Source of the DNA: Microbacteriaceae bacterium
Lineage (GTDB): Bacteria; Actinomycetota; Actinomycetes; Actinomycetales; Microbacteriaceae
Length of the DNA stretch: 34,015 nucleotides
Direction: 5' to 3'
Assembly: GCA_027490915.1 (NCBI GenBank)
Contig: JAIXXG010000011.1
Span: forward strand, 1-34,015
In this document: positions 15,853 to 22,428 of the stretch, in pieces
How the letters are laid out: every line of letters begins with the position of its first letter
Numbering within the stretch: position 1 is the stretch's first letter
Notes under the pieces: model-generated
What the model was told of the DNA's origin: nothing
What the model saw: only the letters and a program-made list of their open reading frames with translations
Databases searched by the model: none
Position numbers and translations under genes: made by a program

Positions 15853-17220
15853 GTGACCGCCCCCACTGCCTCCGCCCCCGCCGCGCCCGTCGCGGCCCCG
15901 TCCGACCCGCGCATCGCGCGCCGTGCCCGCTGGGCATCCCTCGTCGGCACGTCGCTCGAGTCGTACGACTTCTACCTCTTCGCCTACTTCTCGGCCTTCT
16001 TCGCCGGCCCGCTGTTCTTCGAGCCGCTCGGCGAGGTCGGGGCGAACCTCGCCGCGCTCGCGACCATCGGTGTCGCGTTCGTCATCCGCCCGCTGGGCGC
16101 GATCATCTTCGGCCACCTGGGCGACCGCATCGGTCGCCGCACGACCCTCATCGTGACGATCACGATGATGGGCGTCGCGACCGGCCTCATCGGCGTGCTG
16201 CCGACCTACGAGCAGGCGGGCTGGATCGGCGCGATCCTGCTGGTGCTGCTGCGCGTCGCGCAGGGCGTGTCGCTCGGTGGCGAGTGGGGCGGCGCGGTGC
16301 TCATCGCGACGGAGCACGAGAGCCGCGCGAAGCGCGCCTTCGCCGCCGCGATGCCGCAGCTCGGCTCGCCCATCGGCTCGATCCTGTCGGCCGTCGCCTT
16401 CCTGTGGCTGACGCTGTCGCTCACGAGCGAGGAGATCGCCGAGTGGGCCTGGCGCGTGCCGTTCCTCACGGCGATCCCGCTGCTCGCCATCTCGCTCTAC
16501 CTGCGGCTGGCGATCACCGAGACGCCGGTGTTCGCGGCGGTGAAGGATGCGGGGCGCGCGCCGCGCATCCCGCTGGCCGCCCTGCTGCGCGCCCAGCCGG
16601 TCACGATCCTCGTCGCCGTCGGCGTCGCGCTGCTCGGCATTGGCTCGTACTCGCTCATGAACACCTACACGATCAACTACGGCGCCGCCGTGCTCGGCTA
16701 CGACTACTACCAGCTGCTGATCGCCACGACGATCGGCGGGCTGCTGCAGCTCGTGACGATCCCGCTGTTCGGCGCCTGGGCGACACGCATCGGCTCGGGG
16801 CTCGTGGTGGCGATCGGTGCGCTCGGCACCCTGCTGGTGTCGTTCCCGATCTACTACTTCCTGCAGGACGCCTCGTTCGCCTTCCTCGTCGGCATGATGA
16901 TCATCGGCGGCATCCTGCCCACGATGAGCTGGGCGGCGCTCGGCGGCATCTTCACCGAGCTGTTCGACGAGCGCTACCGCTACTCGGCGCTCGGCTTCGC
17001 CTACGCCCTCGCGGCGGTCGTCGCGGGCTTCGTGCCCGCGCTGACCGGCGCGCTCGGGGCGGCGACCGCCAATGCCTGGTGGCACCCGGCCATCGTGCTC
17101 GCCGGCATGTCGCTCATCACCTTCGTGGCGTCGCTCATCGCGATCCGCATCCGGGTCGACCGCGATGACGCTCCGGAGGGCGCCCTGCCGAGCGCGAGCA
17201 GCGCAGCTCCGGCCGCCTAG
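15853..17220 (+). CDS. MFS transporter, metabolite:H+ symporter (MHS) family
   Basis: A 455-residue transporter with twelve predicted membrane segments, of the MHS branch of the major facilitator superfamily (relatives of ShiA, ProP and KgtP). The branch signature [19 protein letters not shown] begins near residue 32, the loop 2-3 motif [10 protein letters not shown] is at 87-96, and the [17 protein letters not shown] segment is also typical. MHS proteins import organic acids, shikimate or osmolytes with protons; the substrate here cannot be told. It starts at GTG 15853, divergent from the ileS leader. The Ala/Pro-rich N-terminus (1-18) is probably disordered. It stands alone, with a leaderless gene 44 nt downstream. 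Confidence 0.92.
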   Translation: MTAPTASAPAAPVAAPSDPRIARRARWASLVGTSLESYDFYLFAYFSAFFAGPLFFEPLGEVGANLAALATIGVAFVIRPLGAIIFGHLGDRIGRRTTLIVTITMMGVATGLIGVLPTYEQAGWIGAILLVLLRVAQGVSLGGEWGGAVLIATEHESRAKRAFAAAMPQLGSPIGSILSAVAFLWLTLSLTSEEIAEWAWRVPFLTAIPLLAISLYLRLAITETPVFAAVKDAGRAPRIPLAALLRAQPVTILVAVGVALLGIGSYSLMNTYTINYGAAVLGYDYYQLLIATTIGGLLQLVTIPLFGAWATRIGSGLVVAIGALGTLLVSFPIYYFLQDASFAFLVGMMIIGGILPTMSWAALGGIFTELFDERYRYSALGFAYALAAVVAGFVPALTGALGAATANAWWHPAIVLAGMSLITFVASLIAIRIRVDRDDAPEGALPSASSAAPAA

Positions 17221-17251
17221 CGGCCTCTAGCCGGGGGTGCGGGCTCGGGCC

Positions 17252-17257
17252 TAGGCT
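17252..17257 (+). promoter_or_regulatory. -10 box TAGGCT for a leaderless transcript
   Basis: TAGGCT ends 7 nt before the GTG at 17265. No ribosome-binding site is present between them. Confidence 0.5.
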
Positions 17258-17264
17258 GTGCGCC

Positions 17265-17885
17265 GTGGAGCCCGAGACCGTCCCCCTGCCGAGCACGCCC
17301 GCCGCCTCCGACGCGGCCCCCACCGATGCCGCCGCCGAGCCGGCGGCCGAGAAGCAGAAGCGCGGCCTGCTCATCGGGCTGATCACGGTCGCCGGCGCCA
17401 TTCTCGTGGCGCTCATCGTGCTCATCGTGCTGCTCGTGGGCGGGCAGGGCGACGACACGGCCGGGCCGGCTCCCGTGCCGACGGCGAGCGAGAGCGAGAG
17501 CGCCGAGCCGGAGGAGACCGAGATCCCCGAGCCGACCGACGAGCCGACGGAGGAGCCGGCCGCGTCGCCGAGCGCGACCGCGGCGCCGCCTCCCGCGCCC
17601 CAGAGCCCCAGCTTCGCGACCTTCAGCGGGCCGAACCGCGCGACCTGCCCCGACACCTCCAGCTCGGTCGCGATCACCTGGAGCTGGAGCAGCACCAACG
17701 CGGTCAACGCCTGGTTCGGCATCGGCACGAACAACGCCAAGGCCGAGCCCTTCGAGTCGGTGCCGACCACGGCGACCTACACGTTCAACTACCAGTGCTC
17801 CGAGGCCAGCCAGCGCTACACCGTGACGCTGGAGGACTCTGCGGGCCGCCTGACGCACAAGACGGTGGAGATCGTCCGGCAGTAG
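17265..17885 (+). CDS. Single-pass membrane protein, hypothetical
   Basis: A 206-residue protein I cannot assign to a family. Residues 1-33 are an Ala/Pro/Glu-rich cytoplasmic segment ending in EKQKRG; a strong membrane helix fills 34-59; residues 60-117 are a Ser/Glu/Pro-rich spacer; and a compact domain at about 118-206 carries beta-strand-like segments and two cysteines, C128 and C178, likely a disulfide outside the cell. This resembles a small Ig-like or fibronectin-like domain displayed on a stalk, a plan common in Gram-positive envelopes. It begins at GTG 17265 behind TAGGCT. It lies between a transporter and valS without clear functional links to either. Confidence 0.75.
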   Translation: MEPETVPLPSTPAASDAAPTDAAAEPAAEKQKRGLLIGLITVAGAILVALIVLIVLLVGGQGDDTAGPAPVPTASESESAEPEETEIPEPTDEPTEEPAASPSATAAPPPAPQSPSFATFSGPNRATCPDTSSSVAITWSWSSTNAVNAWFGIGTNNAKAEPFESVPTTATYTFNYQCSEASQRYTVTLEDSAGRLTHKTVEIVRQ

Positions 17886-17916
17886 TCGCGCGCCGGGTGG
17901 GGGCGCCGCGCGCCGG

Positions 17917-17964
17917 TACGATGAGAGGCACCTCCCACACTCAGGCACCCGTTGACACGGTGCC
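17917..17964 (+). promoter_or_regulatory. valS promoter and leader hairpin
   Basis: A TACGAT -10 candidate at 17917-17922 would give a valS leader of about 60 nt. The leader can form GGCACC/GGTGCC (17944-17949 with 17959-17964) with a 9-nt loop. A TTGACA at 17952-17957 inside the loop could be a -35, but the -10 at the right distance (AAGCGA) is poor. No T-box consensus is present, unlike at ileS. Confidence 0.35.
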
Positions 17965-17988
17965 GCACATAGCGAAGCGAGACCTGCC

Positions 17989-20586
17989 ATGAGCACCGCC
18001 AGCCTGCCCGACAAGCCCGCCCTCGAGGGTCTCGAAGCCAAGTGGGGCCCCGTCTGGGAGGAGCAGGGCACCTACCGCTTCGACCGCCAGGCGGCCCTGG
18101 ATGCCGGCCCCGACTCGGTCTACGCGATCGACACTCCCCCGCCCACCGCCTCGGGCTCGCTGCACATCGGCCACGTCTTCAGCTACACCCACATGGACCT
18201 CGCCGCGCGGTTCCAGCGCATGCGGGGCAAGAACCTCTTCTACCCGATGGGCTGGGACGACAACGGTCTGCCCACCGAGCGTCGCGTGCAGAACTACTAC
18301 GGCGTGCGCTGCGACCCCGCCCTGCCCTACGACCCCGACTTCACCCCGCCGTTCGAGGGCGGCGACAACGCGGGCTCGAACAAGGCCGCCGACCAGGTGC
18401 CGATCAGCCGCCGCAACTTCATCGAGCTCTGCGAGCGCCTCACGGTGGAGGACGAGAAGCAGTTCGAAGACCTGTGGCGCACCCTCGGCCTCAGCGTCGA
18501 CTGGAGCCAGACCTACCGCACCATCGGCGACGAGGCGCAGCGGGTCGCCCAGCGCGCCTTCCTGCGCAACCTGGCGCGCGGCGAGGCCTACCGCGCCGAC
18601 GCGCCGACGCTGTGGGACGTCACCTTCCGCACCGCGGTCGCCCAGGCCGAGCTGGAGGACAAGGAGATGCCCGGCGCCTTCCACCGGGTCAGCTTCCACC
18701 GGCCCGACGGCGGCACGACCGAGATCGAGACGACGCGCCCCGAGCTGATCCCCGCCTGCGTGGCACTCGTCGCGCACCCCGATGACCCGCGCTACCAGCC
18801 GCTCTTCGGCACCACGGTGCGCACGCCGCTGTTCGGCGTCGAGGTGCCCGTCGTGGCGCACCACCTCGCGCAGCAAGACAAAGGGTCGGGCATCGCCATG
18901 GTATGCACCTTCGGCGACGTCACCGACGTGGTCTGGTGGCGCGAGCTCGACCTGCCGATGCGCCCGATTCTCGGCAAGGACGGCCGCATCCTCGCCGAGC
19001 CGCCGCAGGGCATCGAGGGCGCCGCGGCCGCGGTGTTCGCCGAGCTCGCCGGCAAGACCGTGTTCAGCGCGAAGGCCCGCATCGTCGAGCTGCTGCGCGA
19101 GTCGGGCGACCTCATCGGCGAGCCCCGTGCGATCACGCATCCCGTGAAGTTCTTCGAGAAGGGCGACAAGCCGCTCGAGATCGTCACCACCCGCCAGTGG
19201 TACATCGCCAACGGCGCCCGCGACGAGGCCCTCAACGCGCGCCTGCTCGCGCGCGGGCGCGAGGTCGAGTTCCACCCCGACTTCATGCGCGTGCGCTACG
19301 AGAACTGGGTCGGCGGGCTGTCGGGCGACTGGCTCATCTCGCGCCAGCGCTTCTTCGGCGTGCCGATTCCGGTCTGGTACCGCCTCGACGAGAACGGGGA
19401 GCCCACGGGCGACCCGATCGTGCCGTCGGAGGACATGCTGCCGGTCGACCCGGCCTCGATGCCCGCCCCCGGCTTCGACGAGAGCCAGCGCGGACAGGCG
19501 AACGGCTTCGTCGGCGAGGTCGACATCATGGACACCTGGGCGACGTCGTCGCTGACCCCGCAGATCGCCGGCAAGTGGGAGGACGACCCCGAGCTGTTCG
19601 GCCTCGTCTTCCCCTACGACCTGCGCAGCCAGGGGCAGGACATCATCCGCACCTGGCTCTTCTCGACCGTGCTGCGCGCTGAGCTCGAGCACGGCACCGT
19701 GCCGTGGAAGCACGCGGGCATCTCGGGCTTCATCGTCGACCCCGACCGCAAGAAGATGTCGAAGTCGAAGGGCAACGTCGTCACCCCCGCCGCGATGCTC
19801 GACGAGCACGGCAGCGACGCGGTGCGCTACTGGGCGGCCTCGTCGCGCCTCGGCACCGACGCCGCCTTCGACCCGCAGAACCCCAAGCAGATGAAGATCG
19901 GGCGCCGCCTGGCCATCAAGGTGCTCAACGCCGCGAAGTTCGTCTACAGCTTCGAGGCCCCGGCCGGCGCCGCCGCGGGCACGGATGCGGTGACCGAGCC
20001 CCTCGACATTGACATGCTCGCGACCCTCGGCGAGGTGGTCGCGACCGCGACCCGCGCGTACGAGGAGTACGACCACGCCCGCGCGCTGGAGGTGACCGAG
20101 CAGTTCTTCTGGACCTTCACCGACGACTACCTCGAGCTCGTGAAGGAGCGCGCCTACGGCTCGCAGGGCGCGGCCGGTCAGGCGAGCGCGGTCGCCGCGC
20201 TGCAGCTGGCGATCGACGTGTTCGTGCGACTGCTCGCCCCGGTGCTGCCGTTCGCGACGGAGGAGGTCTGGAGCTGGACGCACGGTGCGGAGGGCTCGGT
20301 GCACCGCGCGCCGTGGCCGACCGTCGCCGAACTCGGCGTCGAGGCTCAGCACGGCGGTCTGCTGCCGCTCGTGTCGGAGGCCCTCATCGGCATCCGCCGC
20401 GCCAAGACCGATGCGAAGGCCTCGCAGAAGACCCCGGTGACGCGCGCCGTCATCGCGGGCCCGGCCCTGCTCGAGCACGCCGCGGCCGACCTCGCCGCGG
20501 TCGGACGCATCGCGGCGCTCTCGTTCACCCCGGCCGACGAGGTCGCGGTGGTCGAGATCGAGCTCGGCGAGCTGCCCGAGGCGTGA
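17989..20586 (+). CDS. valS: Valyl-tRNA synthetase
   Basis: An 865-residue class I synthetase that charges tRNA-Val. HIGH is at 59-62 within SGSLHIGHVFSYT, followed by GWDDNGLPTERRVQNYYG, and KMSKS is at 589-593. The VYAIDTPPPTASG opening and WYIANGARD segment are those of ValS. The protein ends soon after the anticodon-binding domain, so the C-terminal coiled coil of the E. coli enzyme is absent; this shorter form is known in actinobacteria and archaea. The ATG at 17989 has only a weak purine stretch upstream. It follows the hypothetical membrane protein by 103 nt and precedes a GNAT gene by 25 nt. Confidence 0.97.
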   Translation: MSTASLPDKPALEGLEAKWGPVWEEQGTYRFDRQAALDAGPDSVYAIDTPPPTASGSLHIGHVFSYTHMDLAARFQRMRGKNLFYPMGWDDNGLPTERRVQNYYGVRCDPALPYDPDFTPPFEGGDNAGSNKAADQVPISRRNFIELCERLTVEDEKQFEDLWRTLGLSVDWSQTYRTIGDEAQRVAQRAFLRNLARGEAYRADAPTLWDVTFRTAVAQAELEDKEMPGAFHRVSFHRPDGGTTEIETTRPELIPACVALVAHPDDPRYQPLFGTTVRTPLFGVEVPVVAHHLAQQDKGSGIAMVCTFGDVTDVVWWRELDLPMRPILGKDGRILAEPPQGIEGAAAAVFAELAGKTVFSAKARIVELLRESGDLIGEPRAITHPVKFFEKGDKPLEIVTTRQWYIANGARDEALNARLLARGREVEFHPDFMRVRYENWVGGLSGDWLISRQRFFGVPIPVWYRLDENGEPTGDPIVPSEDMLPVDPASMPAPGFDESQRGQANGFVGEVDIMDTWATSSLTPQIAGKWEDDPELFGLVFPYDLRSQGQDIIRTWLFSTVLRAELEHGTVPWKHAGISGFIVDPDRKKMSKSKGNVVTPAAMLDEHGSDAVRYWAASSRLGTDAAFDPQNPKQMKIGRRLAIKVLNAAKFVYSFEAPAGAAAGTDAVTEPLDIDMLATLGEVVATATRAYEEYDHARALEVTEQFFWTFTDDYLELVKERAYGSQGAAGQASAVAALQLAIDVFVRLLAPVLPFATEEVWSWTHGAEGSVHRAPWPTVAELGVEAQHGGLLPLVSEALIGIRRAKTDAKASQKTPVTRAVIAGPALLEHAAADLAAVGRIAALSFTPADEVAVVEIELGELPEA

Positions 20587-20611
20587 CGCCGCGCTGCGGC
20601 AGACTGGGCGC

Positions 20612-21073
20612 ATGAGCTCCGCATCCCCCACCGGCGTCGTCGTGCGCCCGGTCGAGCCCCGTGATCACGAGCGCTGGCGCGCGCTGTTCACCGCCTACGG
20701 CGTGTTCTACGAGACCGCCTTCGACGACGCCGTGCTCGAGGGCGTCTGGGCGTGGCTGATGGAGGCGGAGCACCCGCTCGTCTGCCTCGTCGCCGAGCAC
20801 GACGGCGAGGTCGTGGGCTTCGCCCACCTGCGCGAGCAGCCCGACACCTTCACGGCCGGCCCCGGCTGGTACCTCGACGACCTGTACACCGAGCCCGCGG
20901 TGCGCGGCTCGGGCGCGGGCACCGCGCTGCTCGAGGCGATCGCGGCGCACGCGCGGGCGCACGGCGGCGGCACGATCCGCTGGATCACCGCCGCCGACAA
21001 CACGCGCGCGCAGGGCGTGTACGACCGGCTGGCGACGCGCACGAGCTGGGTCACCTACGAGTGGGAGGTCTGA
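20612..21073 (+). CDS. GNAT family N-acetyltransferase
   Basis: A 153-residue acetyl-CoA-dependent acyltransferase of the GNAT fold. The acetyl-CoA loop RGSGAGTALL is at 98-107, preceded by the LDDLYTEPAV strand and followed by ITAADNTRAQGVYDRL (motif B). A GNAT of this size usually acetylates a small molecule or a protein amine; the acceptor is unknown. The ATG at 20612 follows valS by 25 nt and has a CAGACT at about 6 nt upstream, so it may have its own leaderless start or be read from valS. Its stop is 2 nt before the next start. Confidence 0.9.
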   Translation: MSSASPTGVVVRPVEPRDHERWRALFTAYGVFYETAFDDAVLEGVWAWLMEAEHPLVCLVAEHDGEVVGFAHLREQPDTFTAGPGWYLDDLYTEPAVRGSGAGTALLEAIAAHARAHGGGTIRWITAADNTRAQGVYDRLATRTSWVTYEWEV

Positions 21074-21075
21074 GC

Positions 21076-21312
21076 ATGCAGCTCGGAACACGCTGGAGCG
21101 TCGGCGGCGAGCCGCCGGCTCGACTGAGCCCGGAGGTGCGCGCGGCGATCCGCGCGGTGGAGGGCGAGCTGCTCGGCCGCGACACCACCCTGTGGCGCTG
21201 GACGCTCACCTGGCTGGAGGGACGACCCGTCGTCGAGCTCGACGATGGAACGGTCATCCGGGTCGGCCATGACGGGGCGATCGTCACCGAGGATGGCGAC
21301 ACCCCGCGCTGA
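21076..21312 (+). CDS. Small conserved hypothetical protein
   Basis: A 78-residue acidic protein beginning MQLGTRWSVG, with a helical middle (SPEVRAAIRAVEGELL) and a beta-rich end (WRWTLTWLEGRPVVELDDGTVIRV). I have no named family for it, although similar short proteins seem common in Microbacteriaceae (recollection, not checked). The ATG lies 2 nt after the GNAT stop and the GGGAGG in the end of the GNAT gene would serve as its ribosome-binding site, so the two are coupled. A hairpin follows the stop codon. Confidence 0.75.
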   Translation: MQLGTRWSVGGEPPARLSPEVRAAIRAVEGELLGRDTTLWRWTLTWLEGRPVVELDDGTVIRVGHDGAIVTEDGDTPR

Positions 21313-21314
21313 GC

Positions 21315-21343
21315 GGCGGGAGGTGCGGGGCGTAGCTCCCGCC
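21315..21343 (+). terminator. Terminator-like hairpin after the GNAT operon
   Basis: GGCGGGAG (21315-21322) and CTCCCGCC (21336-21343) form a perfect 8-bp stem with a 13-nt loop, starting 3 nt after the stop codon at 21312. No T-run follows. Confidence 0.5.
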
Positions 21344-21417
21344 CGATGCGGATGCTCGGATCATCCGTGATGCATCGGTGCACGTCGCCGCTGAGCGCGG
21401 GGTGTCGGGTTCGAGCG

Positions 21418-21440
21418 CGGGCGGCCTCGGGAGGCGCCCG
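21418..21440 (-). terminator. Terminator-like hairpin after the regulator operon
   Basis: A 23-nt element folds into a stem of nine base pairs with one bulged base and a 4-nt loop, CGGGCG pairing with CGCCCG at the ends. On the minus strand it starts 9 nt after the stop of the 68-residue gene (21449), facing the plus-strand hairpin at 21315. The bases between the two hairpins (21344-21417) hold nothing I recognise. Confidence 0.5.
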
Positions 21441-21448
21441 GGGTGAAT

Positions 21449-21655
21449 CTACTGGGCGATTCCGTAACGCCGGCTGGATGCTTGCTGAGCGATCGCCCGC
21501 TCGGTCTCGAGCCGCAGGGCCTGCTGCTCGTGCGTGGGCGGGAGCGGGCGGCGGTGCGCCCAGCGGACGAGCGCGATGCCGGCGCTGAGGGCGAGGCGGC
21601 GCAGGGTCGACTCGCGGGGCGCAGCGTCGCACACGGTGAGCGTGATCGTGGTCAT
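21449..21655 (-). CDS. Small hypothetical protein coupled to the regulator
   Basis: A 68-residue protein I cannot name. It starts MTTITLTVCDAAPRES, has a short amphipathic or hydrophobic stretch (LRRLALSAGIALVRWAHRR), and ends in a charged, glutamine-rich helix (HEQQALRLETERAIAQQASSRR). The single cysteine is at residue 9. Its ATG lies 2 nt after the regulator's stop, so it is translated from the same message. Similar small proteins with this arrangement may occur beside wHTH genes in related bacteria (recollection). It might bind the regulator or the membrane, but nothing in the sequence proves a function. Confidence 0.65.
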   Translation of the reverse strand: MTTITLTVCDAAPRESTLRRLALSAGIALVRWAHRRPLPPTHEQQALRLETERAIAQQASSRRYGIAQ

Positions 21656-21657
21656 GA

Positions 21658-22314
21658 TCAGCCCTCCTTCTGGTTCGAAGCGGTGGTGGCGGGGGTGGTG
21701 GTGACGGTGCCGTCGGCGGGGATCTCCTCGCCGTCGAGCACGGGGTAGGCGTAGTACTGCAGGTGCACGGGTCGCGAGCCGGCGACCCGCTGGCCCCGGT
21801 GCTCTCGCGCGAAGGCGATGATGAGATCGACGATGTCGTGGTTGAGCTTCTCGAGCTGCTCGGCCGTCACGTGCACGCTCGCCGACTGCAGTGCGAGCGC
21901 CTCGCGCCAGTGCGGCGCGAGAACCTCGTGGCCGCGCTCGATGACGTCGCGCAGGCCGGCCTCGCGGTGGTGCAGCCACTCGCGCATGATGACGCGCGAG
22001 GCCGCGCGGCCCGCCTCGGTCTCGTCGAGCTCGGCGCTGCCCAGGTGGATGGGGCCGGGAACGCGCTCCCACCACCGCTCACGGCCGGTGCCGCGACCGG
22101 CGACCTCGCGCACGTAGCCGTGCTTCTCGAGCTGCCGCAGGTGGTAGCTGGTGGCACCGCTCGACTCGCCGAGCCGCTCGGCCAGGCCGCTCGCGGTCTG
22201 CTCGCCGTAGGTCGACAGCGCCTCGATGATCTGCACGCGCAGCGGGTGCGCGAGCGCCTTGAGGCCGTCGAGGTCGGCGGCGCGGCCCTCGAGCTCATCG
22301 GTCTGGTGTCCCAT
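21658..22314 (-). CDS. ArsR-type winged-helix transcriptional regulator
   Basis: A 218-residue regulator. The winged helix-turn-helix domain covers about residues 12-95: LKALAHPLRVQIIEAL, then TASGLAERLGESSGATSYHLRQLEKHGYV as the recognition helix region, and a basic wing. This is the HTH_20/ArsR-like type that usually represses efflux or peptide-related genes in actinobacteria. The C-terminal half is predicted helical with a final TVTTTPATT-rich tail; no metal-binding cysteine pair is present, so a metal ligand is unlikely. The ATG at 22314 was chosen because TATCGT lies 7 nt upstream; the much longer open frame is a shadow of the M3 peptidase. The repeat array beside it overlaps its own -35, pointing to autoregulation. 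Confidence 0.88.
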   Translation of the reverse strand: MGHQTDELEGRAADLDGLKALAHPLRVQIIEALSTYGEQTASGLAERLGESSGATSYHLRQLEKHGYVREVAGRGTGRERWWERVPGPIHLGSAELDETEAGRAASRVIMREWLHHREAGLRDVIERGHEVLAPHWREALALQSASVHVTAEQLEKLNHDIVDLIIAFAREHRGQRVAGSRPVHLQYYAYPVLDGEEIPADGTVTTTPATTASNQKEG

Positions 22315-22321
22315 GTCCACC

Positions 22322-22350
22322 ACGATAGCGATGCAAAGACTTCTTTGCAA
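22322..22350 (-). promoter_or_regulatory. Promoter of the wHTH regulator
   Basis: On the minus strand TTGCAA (22350-22345) and TATCGT (22327-22322) are 17 nt apart, and the -10 ends 7 nt before the ATG at 22314. The -35 hexamer is itself part of repeat unit 2 of the 14-bp array, so a protein bound to the array would compete with RNA polymerase. Confidence 0.5.
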
Positions 22351-22412
22351 GTGTTTCTTTGCAATGGATGCTTTGCAAATAGTCTTCTGCAACGAAACCT
22401 TTGCATCCCCTC
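22329..22412. repeat. Six 14-bp direct repeats with a TGCAA core (operator array)
   Basis: Six units start at 22329, 22343, 22357, 22371, 22385 and 22399, exactly 14 bp apart. Units 2, 3 and 4 begin with identical CTTTGCAA; unit 6 has CTTTGCAT; units 1 and 5 are CGATGCAA and TTCTGCAA. Only the first eight bases are conserved; the next six vary, as expected for protein-binding sites and not for recent slippage. Units 1-2 also form a palindrome TGCAAAG-ACTT-CTTTGCA (22332-22349). The array fills the gap between the -10 boxes of the regulator gene and the M3 peptidase gene and is clearly less GC-rich than its surroundings. Confidence 0.8.
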
Positions 22413-22416
22413 CCGC

Positions 22417-22422
22417 TAGGGT
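22417..22422 (+). promoter_or_regulatory. -10 box TAGGGT of the M3 peptidase gene
   Basis: TAGGGT ends 6 nt before the ATG at 22429, giving a leaderless transcript. The expected -35 position (about 22393-22399) falls at the junction of repeat units 5 and 6, so the array should control this promoter too. Confidence 0.5.
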
Positions 22423-22428
22423 CGAGGC

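Noticed and set aside
17923-17988. A T-box riboswitch in front of valS.
   Set aside because: No GGTGG-ACCGCGG-like T-box sequence and the leader is only about 60 nt; just a 6-bp hairpin is present.
21313-21448. A tRNA gene suggested by GGTTCGAGCGC near 21408.
   Set aside because: No acceptor stem, anticodon arm or D-loop could be paired around it; the region instead holds two convergent terminator-like hairpins.
22329-22412. CRISPR array or replication iterons as explanations for the 14-bp repeats.
   Set aside because: Units are far too short and have no spacers of CRISPR size; there is no cas, rep or dnaA gene or AT-rich unwinding element. Position between two promoters favours operators.
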